The notes under the pieces were generated by a model. It saw only the letters and a list, made by a program, of their open reading frames with translations, was not told the origin of the DNA and searched no databases. Positions 49,147 through 60,700 of a stretch of DNA of 64,000 nt are shown here, in pieces. The DNA is from Osedax fenrisi (lineage: Eukaryota; Annelida; Polychaeta; Sabellida; Siboglinidae): positions 47,151,969-47,215,968 of the forward strand of contig OZ025244.1 of assembly GCA_964019155.1 (NCBI GenBank). Reading direction: 5' to 3'. How positions within the stretch are numbered: the first letter of the stretch is position 1; each line of letters begins with the position of its first letter. The position numbers and the translations under genes were made by a program.

Positions 49147-49960
49147 CACGTCACCTTCCCCACCCATGTCCATGGTAACACTTTAGTCCTAATAATTTCC
49201 CCCAAAACTAATACAATTGCCACTGACCATTCCATCAGACCACTCATCTCCGATCACTTCCTCATATTCCTTACACTTAGTCACCCCAAACCCACCAACC
49301 CCTCACTACAATAATCTCACGTAAACTTCACAGCCTCCCCATTCCTGATTTTATATCCGATCTTTCTTCCCTTCCAACCTCAACATCTGCTGAACTCCAT
49401 ACTACTCTCTCCTCCACCCTCGATAAATACGCCCCTTATTCACTAAAACCTCCATCATACGTCCTGACTCTTCCTGATATACTATATCCCTATTGAAACA
49501 AAAGCGAATCCTTCGCAAAGCCGAAAAATCGTATCTCAAACATATCTCCCCTACTTCACTTACTTACTACAATAACCTACAAAATCTCCACCGAAAAGTT
49601 GTCTCTACCGCCAAAGCCTCTCACATAACCCACAAATTTGACAAACTCTCTAATGACAGTAAGTCTATACATAGACTTTCTGCTCAACTTCTTGGTCGTT
49701 CACTTAAAGCCCCTCTACCCACTGTCACCCCTGAATAACTACAACTCTATTTGACAAATATTTAAACGAAAAACTTTCCACCACCCTTTCCACCCTTCCC
49801 ACCCCTGTCATTCCCACCACTCCCATCACCTTTCCCTTCTCCCTTGAAAAATTTGAATCTCCCCTACTTGATCAAATCATCTTCCTTCTCAAATCTACCT
49901 CCTCAACCTCATCCCTTGACCCTCTTCCCCTCCCAATACTAAAGCAGATAATTAACACTA

Positions 49961-50906
49961 TTGCAACCCCCTTCATCAAATCATTTTCAGTTCACTTTCT
50001 TCCGACTCCGTCCCTCCCGATTTCAAAAAGCAGTCATCACCCCTATCCTTAAAAAGCCACACCTTGATTCTTTGTCTCCCTCTAACTACCGACCCATCGC
50101 TAACCTCTCAATCCACTCTAAGATCCTTGAACGTGTTATCTCCTCCCAGTTTATCACATACCTTACAACAATAAAATCCCCAACATCTTCCAAAGCGCCT
50201 ACCTCCCCACAAATCTACTGAATCCGCCCTAACCCTCATTACCTCCGACCTACTCTCCGGCCTTAACAACAACCGTGGCACCATACTCATCCTTCTCGAC
50301 ATGTCCTCCGCTTTCGAAACCCTTGACCACAATGTCCTCATACACATACTCTCCGCCATCGGCATCACCGGCATTGCACTCAACTGGTTCACCTCCTACA
50401 TTACCAACCGCTCTTCCTCAGTCAGGATTAATACACACGCTTCCCCCTCCCGCTCCATTACCCACGATGTCCACCAGGGCTCTGTCCTTGGCCCACTCCT
50501 CTTCAATATTTACCTCCTCCCCATGTTTGACATCTTCACTGACTACCCCGACAATACTTATGCCGACGACCTTCAACTATATCTTAACTGCACAGACTCC
50601 CCTACATATTCCCCTGACCGACTCTCCTCCTGTATCAAGTCCATACACCAATGGCTTACCTCCAACTCCCTAAAACCTAACCCCACTATAACGGAAGCTA
50701 TTTTTCTCCACTTACTCCTACGCTCCTACACCCTCCCTGAACCACCCCACCTCACTCGACAACATATCACTCATCTACTCTCAACACGTCCGAAACCTCG
50801 CTTCCATCTTGATACCACCCTTTCCCTTGACTCGAGTCTGGGATCCCATATTATACATATGCACAAATCCATCCACTACCACCTACACTGCCTCCGCTTA
50901 ATATGA
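49961..50906 (+). pseudogene. LINE reverse transcriptase remnant with YADD
   Basis: Two frames separated by a frameshift near 50220. Order: ITPILKKPHLDSLSPSNYRP, LERVISSQFITYL, LLDMSSAFETLDHNVL (motif A), VHQGSVLGPLLFNIYL (motif B), TYADDLQLYL (catalytic YADD, motif C). It could not be translated as one protein. Confidence 0.9.
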
Positions 50907-51490
50907 CGTTCCATTCCCCCTCCCCATCGCTATTACCATTGCCTCCTCCTACATCATCCCACTATTCGACTATTGCAACTCCCTACTCTGTAACCTCCCT
51001 GAATACAAACTCTTCAAACTACAGCGACTCCAAAACGATGTAGTTGGCTGCGTCCATTTACTTCCTCGTCGTTCTTCTTACTCCATTACACCTCTACTAA
51101 AACAACTACACTGGCTACCAGTCCCCTTCCGCATAAAGTAAAAACTCTCCCTGAACATCCACAAAGCTATTCACCATAACTCCCCTGAATACCTTGCCTC
51201 CCTCATATATCTACACACACACTTCACTCCACTCCAGACCAGTTCCTCCAACACCTTTATCCTTACCACTCCCCATCTACACAAACTCTACTCTTCCAAT
51301 ATACGCTCCTTTGCCCTCTCTGCCCCTTACCACTGGAACTCCCTACCCAATCACCTACGAACAAACACATCAACTCCCTCCTTTAAACGCCACCTTAAGA
51401 CGTATTACTTCTCCCTTGCCTTCCCTCATACGGACGGCCGAGTGCTCACGCACTGATGGAGTCCATAAACAAAACAAAAGTAAAAGTAAG

Positions 51491-52263
51491 TATTATTAAT
51501 TTATCGTTTCTTTTTTCTATGTTACAATTAGATGTAATTAAGCCTATTTTTTGTAATTGTATCTAATTGTATATATCAATACCTATATATATATATTATA
51601 ATGGGCAACAAAAACACACAACAAATATATATTACTTTTGAAGTACTTTGTGTGTGTATGCGTGTGTATGTGTGTGTGTGTTTTTTACATTGGAATATAT
51701 TGCTATTGGGTTTATAATATAAACTTTATATATCTATGATTATTTAACGACTTAAATTATATAAACTTATATAATTTAAAGTAATGACCTCCTAACAAGT
51801 ATGTGTGTAAAACAAGACCTCCTATAACCTCGAGGTTATAGGAGGTCTTGCATATAACCAGTTTTACTAATTATTGTAATCCTGGGTATAATTAAATAGA
51901 GTAATTACTCTATTTAAATCATATTTTTAATCCACTTCATTAATGAGTATATTTATTAGTAAGGAAATCTGTATATAATAAAACCTTATATAATCTCGAG
52001 AGGTTATAGGAGATCTTGATATAAACAGTTGTCCATTAATATTTTGATTTAATTAGATATACTAAATAGTTCTTAGTTTTAGTTATTTAATATGTGTACA
52101 CTGATTTTACCGGGTAACCATTTCCTATAATTATGTAAACAAATATTTTGTTTTATTTGAATTTTTATATAGTATTTTATTTTTAACAGTTTTAACAATA
52201 TTAACATATTTTTAATAATATTATATATATATTAATACTATATTCTAGAAAATTTAAGTAAAA
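51491..52263 (+). promoter_or_regulatory. Upstream region of gene 2
   Basis: AT-rich, with a GT tract at 51650-51682 and the palindrome described separately. It must contain the promoter or an upstream non-coding exon of gene 2, but I cannot place either. Confidence 0.3.
51813..51850. repeat. 38-bp perfect palindrome
   Basis: caagacctcctataacctc followed by its exact inverse, centred on a ctcgag (XhoI-type) core. A related imperfect half, ctcgagaggttataggagat, lies at 51996-52015. About 450 bp upstream of the gene 2 start. Confidence 0.95.
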
Positions 52264-52317
52264 ATGGTGTTTGGTAGAAAGAAGAACAAGAATAAACAAA
52301 AAAATATCAAGGATTCG
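52264..52317 (+). CDS. Gene 2 exon 1: basic N-terminus
   Basis: ATG in the context aaaATGG with in-frame TAA at 52255-52257. Encodes MVFGRKKNKNKQKNIKDS. Donor GTAAAT, phase 0. Confidence 0.75.
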
Positions 52318-55300
52318 GTAAATATAAAAATATTCTCAATATTCTGTTATTATAGCTGATATAATTACACTATTATAATTTAGCGTAATACTACAATATA
52401 CTTTATTATATGTATAATTATATTAAACAATTTATTAATTATTAATATTTATGTAAATAGTTAATTATATTATTATTTTAATTCAATTAATAAATATTCT
52501 GTTTATCACAAGTATTCGACTATTATACTCAGTATCCTCAGTATAATACTGAAATGCACTTTTATAAGTTCAAGAGTTCATTATAATTTATTTATATTCA
52601 TTATTATATTTTATTTAATATATTATTATATAATTTAATTTATTTGAATAGTAATAATGGATACTTAATTTACTATAATATTCAATAATTGTATACAGTG
52701 TATACTTATTATAATCCGGATTATAATTATTATAATAATAATACATATATGAATGTTATGAGTACATTATTAAGATTAATCATTTATTAAATGAACTAAT
52801 TAATTATTATTTGTGCAAATTCATTATTTAAAAAAATATGATATAATAATATTTTAAAATATTTGTCAACCATTATTACCATATGTTTTGATTAAAATAC
52901 CTCTTTAATAATATTATATTATATATTTTTTATAATTATACGTTTTATATGAATACACATTCTATAATATGTATTATACTTAATATATAATATATATTAT
53001 TATAAAATAAATGAATAATATAGAAATATTTTTTTAACCACAATTGTATGTACATATTTTTAATATTGTGATGTTTAAAATATACTTTAATTCACATTGT
53101 ATAGAAATACTGATATCAGTGATTTTATTTTAATCATTAAGACATAACCATATCTAAATTGAGACGAAAATTATTTGTTTGAATACAAAATATATATTCT
53201 CCATTTTAATAAATATTCATAATTGGAAATTATATTATCTTAGGTTTAGATTATATATATCTAATTATATTAATAAATAGAAGTATATATGTATAAGTAT
53301 ATATTAGATTAATTTAATTATATATATATTTTTTCAAATATTCATATTTATAAATTATTACCATAGCTAATGTGCTAACACATTTAAAGTATGCAACAAT
53401 ACAAAGTGACATATAACTAATGTATTTTTAATTATGTTAACTTGATACTAAATATATATTGTAATTAAAATAAAATATATGTTGAATCGTCAATTCATTC
53501 TGTATAACATGTACACACGTTCACGTTATTACCCTATCTCTAAGTGTGATATCAACTACTATCCTATGATTATTACCCGATCGGCAGCCGATTCTAGCGG
53601 AAACCATTCGTTCGATATCGATGACGGGTGCTGCCCCGATAGCGTCTCATTCGGGTAATGCGATCCTGTCCTCTTCTCGTCAGGTTACGGCTATTGTATG
53701 CGTAGTCGATGTTTAGTGTAAAAGGGGTTTCACACCAACTCGAACGCAATTATTAACTCTAATTATTAGAGTTAATAATTGCGTTCGAGTTGGTGTGAAA
53801 CCCTTTTTACGGAGATTTATTAGATCGAAATATTAGAGTTAAACTTTAACCTCTAATAATTGGAATTAATAATTGCGTTCGAGTTGGTGTGAAACCCCTT
53901 TAAGAAATATTCTATAACTTTTAAATAAATATTTATATCGTTATATTTAATATATAAATAAATAAATTATATATAAGTATATGTTATATAAATACAATGT
54001 TTAAAAGATTCTGGCTCATTTAACTTATTATTAACCTTAAACAGTGTATCATATCCATACGCAGTTTTAATAAATTTCGAAAAATTAATATATTAAACGA
54101 ATATTTTAAAATTCTAGATATAAGATTTCTTTCATTTTTATTTACCATTTATAGATGTTTAGATTTAGATCAACTATTATATTTCACATTTAGAATATCA
54201 GATTAATATATATTTATATAAGTGGCGTTTAAATTCTGGTTTCATATAGTATATTAGATAAATTATAATAACCATAATTGTAAAATATTAATTTAATTTC
54301 ACTCATACATATAAAGGAAAGTATGGTTTATTAGATACTATTACAAAGTGATAACACTACTTATAGGTGCGCACAAATAAATAATAATTAATAAAAACGA
54401 AAATAATGTATCAATAAAAGTAGTAGTATCAAATACAAAATATAAAAAATTGTATGCGGTAAAATAACATAAATATTTGTTTGAATATACACATGAGCCT
54501 AACAGGCAAACGTATACATATATATATACATATGGGCCTAATACGCACACATCCACCGACCCACACACACCCACTCACCCACACACACCCACACACAGTC
54601 ATACCTGGCCGCCACAGCTACCCGCGCCATGCCGATGTTACCCGTGGAACAACTGAAGGAGGAGGACACGGACACCAGTCTTAACGATTACGATAATGCC
54701 CGCGAGACCATTCCGTTAGTACATGCCCGTGTAATAGATTAGATAACAACTCGATTAATGTATACGTACAATTGTGTGCACTTAATATATTAACTATATA
54801 TTATTGTTATTATTATATATCGAAAATAATCTGTATTTTAATTATATGTATATAAGGAGAGATAGACCAATTTATAAATCAAGTGATATAAATCATGATC
54901 AATTTAAATCAATTTTTCCTATATTTTTATATTTATTTGCGAGTGTAAAAATTGAATAAATTATTTTCTTGTTGAATTAAAAAGTCATTTCAATTCAACA
55001 TCAAATATCATTCAATTTATATATATTTGAATATATAAACCAGAATTCTATATGGTTAAATTATAATCGGTATTTAGCTAACGATGGTAGTAAAGCTACT
55101 TGTAAGGTGGGCTACCACAACTATAGATATACATATATTGATATATATATATATATATTGTAGATATATACCACTGGTAGCCTATAGTATATATAAAATA
55201 TGTATAACATTGTTATAAATATTGTATTAACAGATACGAATCTCTTAATGGGAGCGCGAGGAGTTATCAAGGTTAGTGGACAGCGGCGGTATTGTTTCAC

Positions 55301-57736
55301 TAGTCACACCTACATACACCTACACTTACACCTACTTACACCTTAAGCCTTACATACACCTAAACCTTACTTACACCTACACCTTACATACACCTACACC
55401 TACTTACCACAATATTATCTGGCGTAGATCTACTCTAGTATATCAATAATTAATGAACCTAACACCGCAGAAAATGACCCGATATATTCAAAGTCTGTGC
55501 AACGTAACAACAAGATAAACAAGGTTAACACTTAGCTAATGACGCTGCTGCTATACATACGTGTGTAAGTTGTGTAACACACTTGCTATGTAAATGAGCA
55601 GGTTTCATTGGACCGCGGTACAGCTCTCTCGATAGTCTATAGTGTAGAAATAATTGAACTCTGTTTTTAAACTATATAACATCACCGCGTAGTATATAAA
55701 CTAGCGCATTATCTTCTACTGTTTCATATTGTATATAAAGCAATATAGCAATAAAATATACAATCACAAACAACGTTAATGGTTGTACATCCTTACATCT
55801 ATAGCGTATACTACTGTACAATCTACAATCTATAATCAAGCTCCTTATCTTAAATAATCTTCTCCTTAATACCTCCAAAACTACATTGTTGAATCTTTCT
55901 CCATCACCAACTTACTTCCTTCCTTTTCTTATTGATAACATTGTAATATCTCCTTCTCCTACTGCATCCAACTTAGGTGTACTTTTTGATTCTACTCTAT
56001 CCTTCATTCCTCATATTACTGCCATCACTAAATCTGCAAATTATCATCTATTAGAATTAGAAATATATGAAATTCAATTACTGTATCTCTTACTAAAACT
56101 CTAGTTAATTCCCTTTTCCTAGATTACTGTTCCTCAATCCTTATCAATCTTCCATTATCCTCTATATCGAGTTATTCGTTCATAAATCCGTATAACCTAC
56201 GTATTCGAGATCATTCCTCAACCTCCTCATACCAACACTTACCTCCATTGTTCCCATTTAACAAATGCTCTGCTTATCGCATACTATATATTGTTCATTC
56301 CTCAATATATTCTTCGAATTGCCCCTCCTATATTTCTGCTTCTCTAGTACAAAGATTTTCCCGTCCATCTCTTAGAAACCATGCATCTCATCTTCTATCT
56401 ACCCTATTCTCCGTCCCTCAAAATTGAATACTCGGGCATTGAGTTATATTGGTCAAAAACTATGGAATTCACTCCCACCCTATATTAGATCCATAAAATC
56501 GCATAAAACATTCATGAAATATATACAAAAATTGATATCAGGTGGCAACCTGTAATACTAATATTGTGTATCATTATTATTTTATTTATTAATTTCCTTT
56601 CGGTTTAATCTATTTCATTTTATTATTATTAATGGTAATTATTGTTTTACCTAATTTATAATTTGTATTCTATATATACACTTTTGAGAAATCATTCATG
56701 ATTTATTAAAGTGTCTAAATAAACTTTCTATGAATCTATCAATCAATCAATCTATAGTGTATACTACTGCTATCAACGAGTTGCCTTACATCTATTGTGT
56801 ACATTGTACAGTAGTATATGCTATAGCTGTACGGATACACACTGTACAAACACACTGCATGTAATACTGCATGTAATAATGTATAATCTTATAACTATAT
56901 TACACACTACATGTGTAGTCTGTATGCATTATATTTATATTAAAAGCTGAGATCTGTCGCGACCTTGTTGGCATATCATTAGCATATACGAGCTAAGCAA
57001 TGGCAAATGTAAATCAATAATGTTAATACTTTTATTTTCTTTCTTACTATTAGTTTTATCTCCTGTTTTATGTCATTTTGAATATCTATTTTCTATATTC
57101 AATAAATTATATTATTATTATTATTATTGATATTTATACAGTAGTATATGCTATAGATGTACAGTATGTATCCGTACATCTATAGCGTATACTACTGTAC
57201 AATGGTAACAATATATGTAAGGCAACTCAGTTGATATATCTAACATAAACCTAGAGAGAGAGAAGTTTACATACGCATGTGCTATTGTGCGTTATTGATC
57301 AGTAATATTCAATATAGTATTTACAGGTAGAGACTGCAAATATACTATGCCTATATATAATACCATAGGAATCCTCCAATATATCTGATATATGTATAAA
57401 TATCAATATATATAAATATAATGCATACAGAGTACACATGTAGTGTGTAATATAGTTATAAGATTATACATCATTACACGCATTATTGCATGCATTATTG
57501 CATGCATTATTACATGCAGTATTACATGCAGTATTACGTGCATTATTACTTGCATTATCCAAATGAAGGTAGCCTCCCTCCATTCTATAAGATATTCATC
57601 TCTGCTTCATATACAATACCACTTATTTCTCTTGTAATTATTTAGATGAGTTATATTTTAAATTAACAATACTATTCCTTAAATATACATAATCATGATT
57701 ATATGCATATATATAAATATACATACATATATATAA

Positions 57737-57787
<51 letters not shown>

Positions 57788-60700
57788 CAACTTTCTAAAT
57801 ATGGAAATACAAATATTTGTGATTGATAACTAGATGTACTTAGTAGTAGCAAAGCCCCGGGCTTTGGTAGTAGGTACATCTAGTAAACACTAGTACTACC
57901 TACATACCACACATTGATCTTCTATGATTATTATTACAAAGAAGTTCTCTGTGTGTACGATGTGAAGTATCTATTTATTAAGATTAACCGAGCAGATCTA
58001 TTTAAGCTTATCTACATAATGTTCCATTTTCTAATTCATAACACTCGATATAAGAATTAAAACCTGATTGCAATATACGTAACATTACGAATACATAACA
58101 CATAGTCGTACAGCTATAGAGCAGTTTCGCTTTGATCGATAACATTGACACCACGCGTTGACAGGCGACTACCCCTTCACCGAGATCTTCCTTCGGTTCG
58201 TCGCAATTCAGACACTCCGTTAGGTTCAGCGACGACTACGAAGTGATGAGGACACCGTCGAGGTCACCGTCGAGGTCATCTTCAAGGTCACACTCGAGGT
58301 CACTGTCTAGGTCACTGTCAAGGTCGTACGATAACGAGGAATTCGTTAGTTACACCGATTGTAGATTAGTATAAGGATGTAGACGATGTTAGTGTAGGAT
58401 CGTTAATATGAAATTGGTTAGTATTATACTTCTATCTAAGCTATGTAAACGAATGTATATATTAATAACGTTAATATAATCGATACGATTGATTATGTAT
58501 TACATTATAATATTAAAATTAATTATTAACGATATATGGGTTTAAAAATATTATAAACTATTATTTATAATTTGATAATATTAAAATTAATTATTAACGA
58601 TATATGGATCTAAAAATATTATAAACTATTATTTATAATTTGATAATATTAAAATTAATTATTAACGATATATGGATCTAAAAATATTATAAACTATTAT
58701 TTATAATTTGATACCGGCTAATATTCATCTCTTCTTCCATACCTTTTATTAAAATGTAATTATTAATTCTTAGTTCTTATATAAAGTGCCGTTTGTACGA
58801 TAATTACAGGTAAACTCGATGAGTGAAGATTCGCTACGTTCTTACACTACAGATGAAAGAGGTTTCACTCCTCAACACACTAACATTAAATGTCATCTTC
58901 TATTAGCATCCTCTTTCTATATAACGATTTAGTTAAATATTAAATTAAATAATATATAAAATAAACATATAACGATATCGTTATCGATTGATAATTTATT
59001 TAAGTAAATATATAGTCGAAATATATAATCGAAAGTATAAAGTATAAATATTTGCTAACGTTAAACATAATTTATAGAGTAAAAAAGAATAATACAAAAT
59101 TACAAATTAAAAGAAATAAAGCTTTTTACACTTACCGTAAACCATTATTGTTATTTTATTTTGGTGAAGTACACTACTCCCATCCGGAAACTTAGATGAA
59201 CTCTTTACTTATAACCAAGGAAGCTCTAAGCTATACATTTCCTTTCAGAGCTGATCTCATTTTAATGCAACCATGTTTCAGCGACAGTCAATCATTTTAT
59301 ACACAATTATATAAGATCACTTCTAAATATTATTTTAAAACCTATTTTATTGGTATGAACAGTGATATAACTAGTGTCCTACTACATGTGTGATTTACCC
59401 CTTAGAATGTTGAGCAACCCAGGAAATTATTTGTTTAAGTAAATGATATATAAATCAAGATAAAGTATCTTGAGGGGATGTCGAGTGTAGACATATTCCA
59501 ATTTTTGAGTTTTTTTGATTATTTATTTTACGAAAATAGATTCAGTTATATTATTTATATTTTGTATAATTTATAAACCAAAATATGATTTATAAGTACT
59601 CAAAAGAGATATTTTTTTAAAATAGAAAAAAAATAAATCTATAATAATTATAAAATATTTAATACTTTTATCGTTTATTAACTGTATTGTATATTATAAT
59701 TTGTATATAATTTATATATAGATGTTAATATGTATATAATAAAATTATATAAACCTCTTTATTTATACTATCTATTGTATTATTAAATAGAATTATAAAA
59801 TATTTTAAATTATTAGAATTAATTCCTTTATATTAAAATGCATTTATCTCAGAATTATTATTTTCTCACAATAACTAGTATTCAACTTATATAAATATAC
59901 TTAAATGAAGATATATAATATTCATTTTGTTTACTATAAAAAGAAGATATAAAGCTATTTAATGAAAAAGCATGTATTATAAATATCAATATGGTTATGT
60001 TATCTAGTTATATAGTTATATAAATAATTTTATATGCATATTATATATTTTTTTAGAAAAAATAAAATTTATAATAAAATACACATTTCATATAATAATA
60101 TTATATTTTATAAATTGATCTCCTTTATTTTTATAGATAATATGTCTAGTCTATGTATGAAAAATTGTATTGATAATATTCAACAAATTATAGTACTAGA
60201 TATATTGATAGGTGTCCTATGTAGGGACGCTGCAACAGGGGGGACGGGGGGGATATATCCCCCTCACTTTAAAATCTAGGGGAACCTCTTATGTATTGGA
60301 CCCCCTCCCATTTTTACCACAACATTTATTTTGATTGGATAGTCTCCCCTACATACAAAATCGTTTCAGCGCCCCTAATCCTATGTATTCCTTATATCAT
60401 GTAAATGTGTGAAATTTCAGTTCAGTGCGACTTCCCTTTAACTGTATACGAGAGAATAATTCATTTTATTAGTCATGTATTGTAATATGTAAGTAAAAAA
60501 TGTTATTTGTGATAACATTTAGAAATAAAATATATCTAGTAAATATGTGTCTCTCTATTTATATGTAGAAGATGTTTCGCTATGTTCTACGTGAAATAAT
60601 GTTCATTGTCTTTGTAGTGACTTCACCTCGTTTACAATCTTTGGAAAAAGAAGAACATGAAGTGTTATTGAGACAAAGAGATATTACATCACAACTAAAC

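Larger units (their letters stand above)
47590..51490 (+). mobile_element. Near-full-length decayed L2/CR1-like LINE, plus strand
   Basis: About 3.9 kb with degenerate ORF1-like sequence (47600-48480), endonuclease (48660-49250) and reverse transcriptase (49960-50900), then a C-terminal region with YCNSLLC-like and LHWLPVP-like motifs to about 51450. Many stops and frameshifts make it inactive. The coding strand is conspicuously C-rich and G-poor, unlike the AT-rich DNA around it. No target duplication was identified; a runs-of-taag junction follows at about 51480. Confidence 0.88.

Noticed and set aside
50275..50673. Second plus-strand frame rich in Ser/Pro/Thr over the LINE RT
   Set aside because: It overlaps the YADD-bearing RT frame and is its +1 shadow.
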